Source of the DNA: Dipetalonema caudispina
Lineage: Eukaryota; Nematoda; Chromadorea; Rhabditida; Onchocercidae
Reading direction: 5' to 3'
Assembly (NCBI GenBank): GCA_013365325.1
Contig: JABVXV010000417.1
Location: 1-47,317, forward strand
DNA: 47,317 bases
Shown here: positions 10,334 to 23,570 of the stretch, piece after piece
Layout: each line of letters starts with the position of its first letter
Position numbering within the stretch: position 1 is the stretch's first letter
Program-made: the position numbers and the translations under genes
Notes under the pieces: generated by a model
What the model was told of the DNA's origin: nothing
What the model saw: the letters and a program-made list of their open reading frames with translations, nothing else
Databases searched by the model: none

Positions 10334-13300
10334 TTAGTTGTTAATACAATCACTAATATGAATGCATGTACCATATTTATTACGAACATAATTTTTCTTT
10401 GCTAAACACTCACATTTTGGTGAGCCACATTCATCTGGACAGTTAACAAATTGATTTTGGCATGTTCCTTCACAGCTACTACAATATGTGAATGTTTCAT
10501 TTTCTGAACATTTCATATATTTGGGAGCTGAAAATTTGATCAAAGTTAACAAGAAATGTTAGCAGGATTAATTGGCAATTTATAAAATAACTGATGATTT
10601 TGAAATTTTAGTTTTTCTCTCACTTTCCTTACCTACTTTTAAATGTAATAAACAATCGTAGCATTTGTGTAATTTCATCCTTTTTCTTTCTTTTTTCTTC
10701 TCATTTTTTCAATAGAAATTTTCTTAAGTAAAGCAAAAATTTCGAAGAGTAATGAGAAATATTTAATTAAATAACCCCATTGATTGATCACTGGATTTTC
10801 TTTAAATTAAAGCTTTGTTTAATTTACATGAATTTCCAATCTTTTGGATAGTTAAAGTTATTGCAGAATATTTAACTTTTTGACGTTATAACGAAATTCA
10901 ATCTATTCATTGTCAGAAAGCAAATAAATAAACAATGTCCACTTTGTAGGAAATCGATAACGTATTTTAGATTGATATAGCATTTATGGAAATGACTTGG
11001 ATAACATGCTGATTGATTTATTTTAATTTTGAAATACTTTTGAAGTTTTCACTTACGCAAACAGTTTTCAGGTTTTACGCATGCACCAGCTTTTTCTTCC
11101 ATTACATAGCCTAATTTGCAAAAACATCCTTCTATGCAATTATCACAATCCTTCTCTTTTTGCTCTCCGCAAATTTCCTGACATGGGCTCCCGCATTTTC
11201 GATATACTTCATTTTCATTGCATTCTCTTGATACTGGAAGTTGCACTTTCTATCAAAATCAGTAAAGAGTAATTGAAAAATTAATTGTGATTAAAGTATT
11301 ACAAGTAAGACTTAAAGTCCTATTATTTCATTGATATATATATATTGACCTTGTAACATGCATATCAAATAATATTTTTACCGTGCTGAATTAAGATTTA
11401 TTTTAAATTTTAGAAAGATTTCTATTTCTTTCAGTTCAAAAATTTTTCTTTTTTCCAAATCAAAATTTCGATTTGCAGTTTATGGAAGAGACATATTTCA
11501 ATTCATTTAAAATTACCTTGGCAATCACCTTCAGGGATGCATTTGTCAAGATCCAACACATAACCATTTTTGCAAAAACAACCATCCACACATCTTTGCG
11601 TACAATTTTCTGGTATACCATCACAGGTTTTCGGGCAAGCTGTACCGCATTTCCGGTATTCTTGATTAGGTCCACAAGTTCTGCTTCGTTTTTCTAAATT
11701 ACAGCTAAAAGATAAAATTGAGATTACTTGTAATGCGTTAAAGTTCAAGTTTTCATCCGAAATTTCCTAAACTAATCCACAAAATATGAAATATTTCAAA
11801 AATTTCAGGTAAATTTAACTTAACCATAATTTGTTGCCAAACTTACTTAGATTGCATAATTCTGGTGGGACACAACAACCACCCTTTTTCTCTCGTATAT
11901 AACCTTTCCTACAGAAACATCCCGCGACACATTTTTGAGTGCATATGATTGGCTGTCTAAAATCATCGCAAGTTTCTTCGCAAGCAATTCCGCATTCCTT
12001 GTATTCTTCCGTCGCTGAACACTCCCTTATCGGAAAATCTAAAAATTAATAGAATGACTATCTTATTACAACAGATAAGTAACGCTTACATTTCTTTCAC
12101 AGTCGTAATTATTCAACTAATCACTGCTAATTAAGAAATTATGCAGGATGAAGAAGTGACTTCTTTTAAACTTCCAATTTCTAAATTTATTATAAATTAT
12201 TACTTAAATCGACCAATTTCCACCGAGAAGATTTGAATTAATGATATCGATAAATGTTTTTGCGTTGACGATATTTGTGGAAGCATGTAAATGAATTGTT
12301 CAATCAAAGTTATCAAAACATTGATGATTTTTACAATCAAGTAAATTCGGTGAATTTTTAGATTTTCGTTAACAGCAATGTTATCCGAAGAAAATATCCC
12401 TCGAAATGCAACAAATTTCAAAAATTAACAAATAAAAAGTAACCGGAATTTTTATTAATTCTTGCTGGACAATCTTCCTTATGAATACAATTTCCATTTG
12501 CTGCTCGGCGAAATCCAAGAAACGCTGAACACTCGCATCCCGGCCCATGATACATGTTTTGACATTCCAACTAGAAGATTACTTATTATAATTTATTAAG
12601 TAATCAAAAATTCGTCAAAAAAAAAAAGAAAAACAGGAAAGAGTAAACTTCTTGAACAAATGAAAAAGGAAAAAATTTGTAAAAATTTAATTTAGTGGTA
12701 TAAGTGCAAATAGTTTCAAATAATAATTTTTTGTAGTTTGGAAATCTTAAATTGAATGAATTTCAGATTTGTTGATTAAAATTATAATGCATGAATTAAA
12801 CATTTTCTGTTTTGTTTTTCTTCCATTAGATATTTAAAAGCATGATATATGATATGATATAATATGAGGGCAATCAAGAATGAAACAAACATGATCATCG
12901 TCATCACATTTTAATTCGCAACCAGTACAATTAGTCCATATTTCATTTTTCTTGCAGCTTTTTTCCTCTTGAATATTTGGCTTTGATAATAAATCGATTG
13001 GGTGAACGTTTAACGATACCGTAGTTTGTTTATTTTCTGGTCTTGTTCCAATCTCCCACGATACGGTTGTTTGATTACTTACCGAAGGTAATAATACCTA
13101 CAAGCGTGGTAGCGCAATTTTCAGATATTTTGTAAAAAATAATGTAACTTCATATGAATTCAATAGTTTAGTTCAACAGTAAATATGAAAATTTTTGATT
13201 TTGCTTTTTTCTAAAATTCATTTATTAGAATTACAAAAATTGATGTAACTATAAGACAATGATAGCTGTATGTTATTACATCCCACTTTTGTTATGATAG

Positions 13301-13514
13301 TTAGCATACTATTTTCCGACTATCAAAATTACACAAATCATATGAGTAGTAATATTGTATCAAATTACTAATTGCAATTAACTCATATTTATCAAAACTT
13401 TTCAAGTAATTAGAGCGAAATTTAAAAGTAAATTTAATTACTTACAGCGTAGTTGACAAAAGTGAGACATAAAGCAATGATAGTCAGTTGAAGGATACAT
13501 TCCTGTGCTATCAT
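10334..13514 (-). CDS. Secreted protein with five TIL protease-inhibitor domains
   Basis: Seven exons (13446-13514, 12891-13097, 12444-12570, 11847-12038, 11517-11693, 11057-11233, 10334-10527) join in phase to 380 residues. Exon 1 is a signal peptide (IIALCLTFVNYA). A Thr/Ser-rich linker of about 45 residues follows. Five trypsin-inhibitor-like (TIL) cysteine-rich domains then lie at about 71-126, 141-196, 205-256, 262-315 and 323-377, mostly one per exon. Each has the C.x3-E..C..C...C spacing and the GCFCxxGY-type core. Domains 2-5 have all ten cysteines; domain 2 has an extra one (GGCCVPPELC). Domain 1 is split across exons 2 and 3 and shows only nine. Proteins of this kind are secreted inhibitors of serine proteases, used by worms in sperm activation control, cuticle, or at the host interface. 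Which protease is blocked cannot be read from the sequence. Confidence 0.92.
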
Positions 13515-13519
13515 TACTG

Positions 13520-15570
13520 ATAGATTGACTGAAATTTCAGGAAAGAAAAAAGTATTTATTCATTTCAAAATAATCGATAGTGGTAGATTATTTTGACATT
13601 ACTGGTAGCACCTGTATCACTCATATATCAGGATTTAATTGAATGAGATGAAATAAGGAAGGAGGATAGTTACATTGCAGTGAACGAGTGAGTAAAAATC
13701 GATGTAGTTGTTGTTTTAGCATTATCGTTTCACGTTACTCATTAAAAAAACCAAAGAAAAAAGGAGTTGATTGAATTGAATAAATCGATATAATCGATTT
13801 ATTCAGTTTTATCATCGCCTACTACTCTGATCATAATATTTGCATTTTCTCTATTTTTACATTAGAAAAATAAAACACACCATGATATTTTAAGAGATAG
13901 TCTTATGGCTAAAATTTAAAATGAAATCTTAAGTGAAATCTGAAATAGTATTGGGAAGTCTGGAATATTGAACCGAACTAATGTAACGAAGATATACGTT
14001 GTTCAACAATTTCCTATATGTATTGATTTCGAAATGAAACTTATGATTTGAGTGTCGAGAAGAAGTGTATTAAATTAGGGCATAAACTATCATCACATAT
14101 TCTAATTTCTTCCCTATGTCAATTTTAAATTATGAATTAATCGGCTAGTACTCCTTTACACTAATTTCAAATTGGGACCTACCCGAACCATTCTTATTTA
14201 CAACAGTTTGTCAAAATTCCCGGTAACGAGAAATGCATTAAACCGAATTATATGACAAACATTCCTTTTCTATGTTTGTTTCAAATCGGGGTCATATCAC
14301 ATATTCTTTAAAACATCTAAATTCCAATTTCAGTGCCACCTGAAAGAAACAACAAAAATTCTTGAGTTTAGAAATGTGAAAAAATTAGCAAAACTAAAAA
14401 TTCAAAATTCGTAAATTTCAAACCTTTGAAGCAGTTTTTTTCAATCCAATCAAGCAGCTAAACGTTGAAAGCCTCCTGGAAAAAAAGTATGTGAAATAAT
14501 TAGTTCCGATAATTATACAAAAGCCAATTTCTCCTATTCATTTCATTCATCCTAACATCATAAAAACTGAAAAAATTGAACAAACAGGCTTATTCGATAA
14601 TTTTAACATTCGTCATTAGCATTGTTTTGCCTTTCTAGACAAAGTTAAAGAAGTGAAAATTTGAAACTTAATAAATTCTTTTGAAAAACGGTGAGAATTG
14701 TTTTAAAATGGACTTAAAAATTTATCATTAAGATTTATTGAAAATTTAAAACGGAAGAGAAATGAAAATTTATTGTATGACTTGAATGAAAATGAAAACT
14801 GAAAGTTGTTAGCAAAACACGATTCCTTAAATTTTTGTCCATACTAATCGTCATTTTCAAACAAATTTCGCCTTAAATCTAGGGCGATTTCTTAAATTGA
14901 AAATGAAAATTTATTGTATAAAAATTTATATACTCATTAAATCTGATGAATTGTTGAGGAGTGCTAAAAATCGGTAAATATTTGAAATAAAAATAAAAAA
15001 AAAATCACCCAGTTGTTGTGAGATGCTTCATAGCTCAAATAAATTAAATGAAAGTCAGAGATCAACCTATCGAATTGTTATACTTACTTTGCAGAATACT
15101 TATATTTTTTATTTCTAAACATGAGACAAGACCATAAATTATTCAATTTAGAATTTTAAACTCATATTTGTATTATTCCTAGTTACAGATCTGGTAGAAA
15201 GGTAAGTTAAGTTCACATTTCCGGTCGATTTTTACCATCCATTTTTTTTCAAAGTTTCATTTTCTGGCATGTTTACGTGTGTGCATGGTAGAGGGGTTAT
15301 TTGAGGTCAATAAACAGGTATCATCTGCAATTTCTTGAATCGATTTGCAGCGCAGTAAACGCAATGTCATGAGGTTAGTGGTAGAATTTTAGCATTCACT
15401 GCAATTTTTTTTCAATTTCATTTCTTTTCTTCCATTCTCTCTTTCACTTAAAACAACATTCATCAATTCTTTGTACTTTTTCAATTGTAACAAAATCAAG
15501 GGAAAAGTACTTTTTTCCGTATTATGTACTCTAGGTCGAGGTCGAGTTTGGCAGAAGAGTTTTGTCTACC
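13520..15570. other. Divergent intergenic region, left part
   Basis: Lies between the minus-strand TIL gene and the plus-strand kinase and should carry both promoters. AT-rich. No exon supported. Confidence 0.5.
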
Positions 15571-15573
15571 GGA

Positions 15574-15628
15574 ATGGATCGATTGGTGGATCAGGAATAT
15601 CCGGAAGTTCCATTATTCAAATGTAAGA
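15574..15628 (+). other. Exon-like frame upstream of the kinase (MDRLVDQEYPEVPLFK)
   Basis: An ATG at 15574 opens a frame reading MDRLVDQEYPEVPLFK, then T|GTAAGA, a strong donor, in phase 1. The surrounding 15530-15830 segment is visibly richer in G and C than its flanks. It cannot join the kinase frame: the acceptor at 17075 would make a stop. It could be a 5' untranslated exon with a short upstream frame, or the first exon of another small gene (an acceptor at about 16149 would continue it in phase for about 25 residues). Unproven. Confidence 0.25.
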
Positions 15629-15639
15629 TTTGTAGCAAT

Positions 15640-17060
15640 ATAAAGTGAGCCATTAATTTCTAGTCACATCAAACAAATTTAAATTAGCGGTTCTCACTGA
15701 ATGGGAATGAAATGGGATCTGGTTTGGGGGGGCAGTTAGTAGTTTGTTCGCGGTGCCATGTGGTCTCTTCATCCCGGAATGTTCGATGATTCATCAAGGT
15801 GTAATGTCCGGTACTATCACGTTACTGTTGTACTCTAACAATCAGCTTCTTATCATTTCAACTTCCTATCTCTATCTTGTTATTCTAATTTCATATCCAT
15901 ATGTAATGGAATATTTTATCCTCTTTCACTCGACAAGTGTTGGTGATAATTTTGACTGATAAGCTGATAATTATGAAAATGTGCTGCATGTAGGAAAGTA
16001 GTTGGATGATTAGGGAAGTGATAATTGGCGGATAAATCAGTTTTTCATCATTTGATTAAATCAATTAACCCAAAGATATTTTAATTAGTTTTTTGTGGAA
16101 GATGATTTAAAGTTGAGGATTTCCGCTTATTTTTTTTTTCCCTTTTTCAAGTTTCTGATTTTTATTTTATTACATATATGCACGGTCAGATTTATTACGG
16201 TAGAACGGTTCGAATTTCCTCATAACACGTAGAATAGACAATTCGAGTAAAAAGAGTGAAGGAACAGAAAGGATAGGAACAGAAGTGGAAGTAGCAGAAG
16301 AATATGCATGTTTCTGATGACAGTTTTTGAGTTCTTACGTTCGAACATGAAACCCAAAAATAAGAACGTAAGAGTTCGTATGACAATATCTCTCATCGAT
16401 CGTTTCATATAAGTTTTGATTTCATCATTATTTATTATTGTTGTAATTTCCTCATATGGCTATTAACGACCAATATGTAATATCTACTAGTTGTCAACTT
16501 ATTTAACCAATTAATTATTAACTGATTGATTCAGCAATAATTTTCCATTTATCAACTTTTCATTATGGTCATTGTATGTTAATTTTTCATTGTGTAGTGT
16601 TACCTTTAGAATGGTTGATGTTTGAATTTTACTCTATTTCGGTTCTTCACATTTTTCTACTTCTATTTTTCTCAATCTTCGATTGTAATTAGGGAGAAAT
16701 TGAACGGAGAAATAATTTCTACACATTCAATCTGATGATTTGTTCGTGTAATTAATTAATCTGCCCATCTGTTCGTATACTGATTAATTCTATAGTTAGT
16801 TAGTGGTAATATATGTTTCGGATGTTTGTTTTACTGTAGTGCTTTCAAATTTCAATCTTTATCTCAAACTTAAGTTTATTCATGCTGTCGGAGCAATTCT
16901 TTTGCGAAAGCTTGAGCCTTTGCCTTAAAATTAAATTCCAGAATTGATTCGAAGTTTGTTTTACTGACGCTTTTTGAACGCTCCTTAATAATTAAGAAAT
17001 GATGCAAACACGGGAATTAAATGCTTGAAAAAATTAAACCATGCGAAAAACATTTTTTAA
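15640..17060. other. Divergent intergenic region, right part
   Basis: Upstream of the kinase start. Holds a short inverted repeat, TTCTTACGTTC at 16332-16342 against GAACGTAAGA at 16364-16373. No gene is supported. Two overlapping minus-strand frames at 16195-16408 look like chance. Confidence 0.5.
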
Positions 17061-17082
17061 AAAGTTATTTTACAGAAGCTGA

Positions 17083-20000
17083 ATGGATGGAGTTTCGGAA
17101 GGTGTGCAATATGCGAATAAATTTTTCTGGCATCAACGTAGCATTGATTTGATTGGAAATGGAGCTTTTGGGAGGGTAAATTTTCAAATTAAAATTTTTA
17201 AATTTATTAATGTAAAATTAAATATGTGAATGTTAGATAAAGATTATAGGCAATATGATAGTATCTGAAGAAATGTACGTCATTTTCTGGATTTATGTTT
17301 TTGTAACTATTTCGAAATGGAGAGACAATTACTATCCAAGAATATTCCAATCCTGCTTATTATTTCGATTTAATCCAACTGATTACTATCCAAGGACATT
17401 CTGATGATGTTTATTATGTCGGTTTAATCCAACTGATGATTCTAAGCTGCTTAATATTTCCGTTATTTTCCGAACACAAGCATTAATGCCTTTAAATGAT
17501 AGGTTCATAAGGGTCGAAACCACGAAACAGGTGAATTTGTGGCGATCAAAACCTGCGACAAATTCAACAGTCAGCAACATGTCCGTGAAATTGAAATTTT
17601 GCAACAGATAAATTCTCCATATATCGTCAAATTTATTGCGTCTGATACGATTGATCAAAAGGTACATTGTACCTCTTAAGTATAGTATCAGTTACTTAAA
17701 TCGCTACATAAAATAATCGGACTAAAGAATATTAGCTCAATAAATAAAACAAGATAGTAGGATTTTGTGTATTATCTTTCTGCTTAGCAAATAGTAAAAA
17801 CTTGATAAGTGAATTTTTTATACTGCTTTTTTGTTTAAAAAAAATAAAGGAAATCATGTTTAAACGCCGTAGGTATGTTTAAGATTCTTCATTTTCTTAT
17901 GCTTTTAAGAAATTCAAAATGAAATTTTATCATGTTTTAATTCTTCAGAATATGAGTGAAGCTCAACAAATGGTCTTAATCATGGAATTGGCTGATGGTA
18001 GCGTACGAGACGAATTGAAGAAATTAGAAAATATGTTTGGCCTATCGTATCAAATTCTTTTGCAACTGATCGACCATCTTGGTATCCTTTTTGCATCGTT
18101 TACTTTACACTACCTTAATTTTCTCTGTTTTATACTTCTGCCTTACTTTCCCCCATTTTACTTTACTGCGTTTTGTTTCATTTTATGTGATACCAAATTA
18201 CTCTTGCATTTATATTCTCTCATATGCTTATTTTGATTTACTTTACCGTGCCCACTTATAGCTTACTATATTCATTTTGCCTCACTACGTTTCATTTTAT
18301 CATGCTTAAAAATTTCTTCTCTTTAGCACTACTTTAAATATTAATTCATCAAGCATGCATGTATTTTTTTTATATGGTCCTTTCAACTTAACGTTGAAAC
18401 CAAAGGTAAATTGATTTTTTTTTTTCAGAAAAAGGATTATCGTATTTAAATTCAAGGAAGATTGCACATCGAGATGTAAAACCCGAAAACTTATTAATTT
18501 TCAACAAATGTGGAAGGTACATTTTCTACTCCAAAAAAATCAAATTTTTCTGAAAATAGTTGTTTCAGTTTTGCAGTTCTCAAGACCTAAATTATTCATC
18601 CAATTTTGGCATGTGCAACATTTTTCTGCTTTTCCTTCCTTGTCAGGATGATCTTCAAATTATGTGATTTTGGTGGTTCAAGATTTCTTACTGACAACTT
18701 TCAACCGTTGCATTCTATTTGTGGTACACCAGGATACCTTGTAAGTTATTATCAATTATTCTTTTCTTCCTCTCATATATTATGTGTACGCGTAAAACGA
18801 ATTTTGTATTACTACTTATTTGATATAAAGGATTCATTCATCATCTTTAGGAAAGATTTGAGTTTATATTTTCGGTCATCTTGTCAAAATTCCGTCGTTG
18901 TATATTCAAACAATACTTGAATTGTTGCCTGTAGTTCCATACAAGTATCAAGATCAAATATTTCATTACTATTACTCGATGTCACTCCAATATGTTTCGT
19001 TTTATAGAATGAATATTCGACGGCTAATTTAGCCCGAAAAACAACGGTTTTATCATACACGAAAGATGAGTGTGATCTGTGGTCAGTAGGTTGCACGTTA
19101 TTCGAGTGTGCAACCGGTATTTTACCTTTTGTACCACCAAAAGGTAAGCTTGAATTATATTGTGTCATACAGTGAAAATATACACATGAATTTAAAATAT
19201 ATCAATCTGAATTGGATTAATGGTTTTGGAGGTTTGATTTGGTTCGGTTAACTTTTTTCTTCACTTTGTTTGATATTTACTCTGACCGTAATGGTTTAAC
19301 TGACATACATATGCTATTCAAACTGTCTATGAAAACCCAAATTTCCATCAAGGATAGAATAGCACTTCATCATTTATCCGTTTTGTTTACTTCTTAGGAC
19401 CAGCAGATACGCTTGGAATGTATAATATGATGATTAGCCGACCGTCAGATGCTATATTTGGTAGGGCAAGTGAAACGGGTCAATTTTTGTGGCAGAAAGA
19501 TTTTCCCTATGGACGTTGTTTATACCCGAAGTGAGCCCATCTTTTCTATGCATCTTTTATAGTGTGTTTTTTTAAAGTAATTCTAAAACTACCAGCAAAG
19601 AGGAAAACAGCTGAAATTTAGATGGAAATATCTGCTTAACAAAGAAAAGCTATTTTAAATTGTAAGACGATATTTGCCTGCAAATAACAAATTTTTTTTG
19701 GTATAAGAGTAATACCTATAAGGTAGGATGGACTGAGTAGACTATGCTTTTCAGGAGCTTCCGTCGGATTCTCGGTGAATTTATTCGGCATTTATTTGAC
19801 AGACGTGAGGCAACTCGTCTAACATTCAATGAATTCGATGAAATGTGCAAAGAGCTGTTAAATTTGAAACGAATGCGTGTTTTTAAGATGAACATTATGT
19901 GCTTGGAGGAGTATTTCGATACTTCAGCTGTTGATCATTTCGAAAGGTAGGGAAATTCCGGATTTTGGATATGTCTAAAATTTTTTTTTTGAAGATTCCA

Positions 20001-23000
20001 AGTATTCGAAGGAAGTACCTAGGTTCCAGAATAAAAAATCTGTTTGTAACTTTTTAATATTTCAAAAAGATTTGATCCTTTTATTTTTTCAGGTCCTACT
20101 TTGATGTTTATGTGAAGGCTGATACGCCAGCACATGATCTAATCTGTCTGCTAACACTTCCAGCTGGTTCCGCGATTGTCTATAAGTCATCTCCATTTCC
20201 TATAGGCTTGATCGATCGCTGTTCTGATATTATTGTTATGGGACTACAAAATAATGAGGGTTATGCTTTGCCGATCAAATTACCGGAACTAGTCGGTGAG
20301 TTTATTCTTCTTGTATTTCATATTCTGATTTAATTTTATATATCTTTGAAGTTCGAATTCGTCTCGGTCTGTGCATGTTTACATGCATTCTGCCAGCTTA
20401 ATATCGGCTTCTCTGTTTCAAGTCAGTTCACGTCCGTTTTTACCCTTTGCCTATCCATTGCTGCGGGTATCTTATTTGAAACTAGTGTTTAACTTGAATA
20501 GCAAAGAACGAAACAATTTCTGATGCTATGGTAAATTTGGCGTACTGTGTAATGCATGATTCTTCTGATATAATAGTGAAATGAATAAATAACATATTTA
20601 CGATCGATTCAAATCTGGTGCGTTTTCAGTGCATTCACTGTTTCCACAATGTAATCATGAGCCAACCTTTCATGAGATGAAACTTGCGGCTGCGAGTACG
20701 TTGAGCGTGGAACGACAGACATATGAATTACAGGATACTATATCGGATGTTATTCGAATTTTGCGTACAGTATATGCCAAATTATTAAAAGAAGCTGAAA
20801 TTTTAACGCATGATTGCAATTTTGCAAGTCGTTTAGCAAAACAACTACGTTTACTCTCGAAAGCAATTGCATTGAGCAAGGAAACAGCTGAGGAACGTAA
20901 AGCGGTTGAAAATAATGCACTTTCGGTTGTACGAGAATTGAACTTTATTAGAGGTGCGTCATTTTCTTTTATTAATGTAATTTGAAATATGTATGTTTGA
21001 AATCATTATAGTATGTTGTAATTAGTGTACGTTGTAAATAATGTCTGTGTTCACAGTGGTATATTGTAAATAATGTCTATGTTCACCACGATTACCTGAC
21101 AGTTCAACGTGACTCATCTTTTACGTGTGTGGCGTGACCACTTATCGAACACAGCCAGTACGCGGCCTTGTGCTCAAGATACTATACCAAGATCAAACTA
21201 TTTCCTGTTTGCAACTTTATTGGTCGAGATGTGGTAGTTATTAGTTTTCAACTTAATTAGTAGAAAATTAGACATTTCGATTAAAAGTAGCACTTAGAAT
21301 GAATGGTGTTATTGTTGAAAAGCGTGAACTTTAAGGAAATCGACTAACCAGTTAAGTCCATTCATGCATTAGAACCACAAGCTTTATGAATTTTAATAAT
21401 ACCAAAAAGTTTGAAGAATGGATTTATAATTTTAAAAAACCAAGAAAAATAGTGTAGTTCATTTTGGTTGCGACAAAGTTTAGTTTTCTCGAATCGTTTT
21501 GCAGAGGCAGTGAAATGGATATGTAGCATGTTGCAGCAAATTGATGTACGTATTGCTGTTGTTGAATCGAAACATATTACGAAAGAGCCATCCTTGAAAG
21601 TTGAACTTGAAGCAGTTGTGGTGTGTTTATTATTGTTAAATAGTTGTTTAATAGAATGAGTATGTATTCTTGTATGTATTTGTTAAACTACATTGCATTG
21701 CCTTTGCATTAATTTCTCATTGTACATAATTTCAAGGTATTGGTTGAACAATTATTAACGATTATATGATGTGTTGTCAAAAAAAACTTTTTGGTTTATA
21801 TGTGTACTTCTTGACATCATGCATTAACTCAAACACTTATTAAGCATTGTCAGATATACTCCAACCATAGAAGCATTCAAATTGAACTTCTTTTATTTTC
21901 AGAAAATTCGGACTTTTTCACCGTGTAACCGTGCTTCAGAAAACGACTTACAGATGGAGACTGATAGGTAAGTTCTTTCAATAAACTATTTTTAAATACC
22001 AAGTAATCTAATAATTTCAAGCATATGGTCCATTGTGCTATTTCCAAACTTCATGATTTCTGTTTATACATTTTTCATCTCATAAAATCTTTTTCATCTA
22101 TCATCCTGGGTTCTATTTCCAACATCTCGTGAGTTACGAAACAGAAATCTTTTTATTCTCTTTTAATGAAAAAAAAATTCCATCTCGCTATTTATCAAGT
22201 TCCTCATCATTTGGATAAAGAAAGAAAAAAGAAACTTCGTCAGTTGTTCTAATACTTTATTGAAAAAATTGCTAGTATTTCAGGAAATACTTGTTGAATT
22301 CTTATGAAAAAGCGGTGAGAAATTATGATGAGAAATTAAAGCAACTTTGTGATATCTTCATGGAACCATTGCAAATGATAGCTAGGTAAGCTTTATCTTC
22401 TTTGTTTCATTTTTTTCTGTGATCTGAGTTTTGTGATTTGTCAAACGTTGCCAGAAATCAAGCATATTTTATCTACTTCGGACTTATAGGTTCGCATCCT
22501 TTGGAATTAGTTACTTGATTTTTGCCAAAACTCAATATTCATATAGCGATTTCCCATCTTGCAACATTAGTTCGTTGCGATAAAGATTTTATAGTTAAAG
22601 GTATAAAATCATTCCGTACTTGTCATCTTTCTGTCTGAAAAACGGTTCCTCAAACTTTACGAATGTTTACGTTAGCTTTACTTGGTAAGTGAAGCTATTC
22701 ATTGGTTCAAATTTCAACATTTTCAATCTTCTATTCAGAAAATCTCATCCTCTTACATATTATGATAAGAAAGATGTCACATTTGCAGTTACAATTATTT
22801 TACTGACAATTAGATCGATTAATTGAGGATATGTTTTGAAGTCATGCTTTCAATTTTTTCAGAGATATGTTTGATTTATCGCACAAACTTTTTAAAACGA
22901 AAAAGCAACTAGACGAAACTCTCCAATTGATTGCTATCACTGAGCAAACCAATGAGGTATTTATTTACTGAAGAATGTATCCTCTGTCGCACGATCTGAT

Positions 23001-23570
23001 GGAACAAACATGATCAAAAAAGTTTTGAAAGCTGTCAGAAATTCCACCCTAAAAGTTTTGGGAACCCTATATTCCTTCTATAAATCCTTCCTGATTCCAG
23101 ATTTAGAAAATGAAATTGTGTTAGCTTTTGGAAAAAGTTTTTTCTTCTCCTTTTGAAAATTAATTTTAGTGTCGTCTGGAAGCTGCTGAAATAGCGAGTG
23201 GACATTCAGATAATGGGAAATCAGTGGTTAGAAATGACCTTTCTTCAATGTATGCTTTCAATTTCCAATATTAATACTTCATAAAGCTTACTTAAAACAT
23301 CCTGTAACGATGCATTTCATCGGATGTGAAATGTTGAATTCATACGGTGGTTGAAACAATTTTGTTGATTAATTTCTTTAGAATTTGGGAGGCACTTCTT
23401 GTCACAGTCTTAGTTCATGAAATGATTATTGATTTGGGCGTAAGCCAATATTTTCTGTTATATACACTTTTAGGTTGAAAGAATTCGAACTACATGCAAG
23501 GCAGCAAAAAATCAATGCAGCAACTTCATTGGCTTTAACGAAAGAATGGCTTCTCGATATGAAAGATTAA
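17083..23570 (+). CDS. TBK1/IKK-epsilon-type serine/threonine kinase
   Basis: Sixteen exons (17083-17175, 17503-17661, 17949-18081, 18429-18516, 18647-18740, 19008-19143, 19398-19530, 19755-19946, 20093-20295, 20630-20953, 21505-21620, 21903-21967, 22284-22385, 22863-22956, 23170-23249, 23474-23570) join in phase to 702 residues; TBK1 has about 729. Kinase landmarks: IGNGAFGRV loop, VAIK Lys47, helix-C Glu60, HRDVKPEN with Asp144, DFG Asp165, activation loop HSICGTPGYL with Ser181 in the place of TBK1 Ser172, and DLWSVGCTLFECATGILPF. GPADTLGMYNMMISRPS lines up with the TBK1 C-lobe. Residues of about 318-400 fit the ubiquitin-like domain, and about 430-700 are helical, as in the scaffold/dimerisation domain. 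The start ATG is 7 bases after a TTTTACAG acceptor. In animals this family phosphorylates autophagy adaptors and innate-immune factors; the worm role is inferred only. The divergent neighbour is the TIL gene. Confidence 0.92.
17329..17436. repeat. 54-bp imperfect tandem duplication in kinase intron 1
   Basis: TTACTATCCAAG...TTTAATCCAACTGA occurs twice head to tail (17329-17382 and 17383-17436), with about ten differences between copies. Intronic, with no obvious function. Confidence 0.8.
21031..21088. repeat. Short direct repeat in kinase intron 10
   Basis: TTGTAAATAATGTCTGTGTTCAC and TTGTAAATAATGTCTATGTTCAC are spaced about 32 bases apart. Minor local duplication. Confidence 0.7.

Noticed and set aside
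16195..16408. Two overlapping minus-strand frames of about 62 codons
   Set aside because: F, L, S and C-rich, overlapping each other, no splice or start support.
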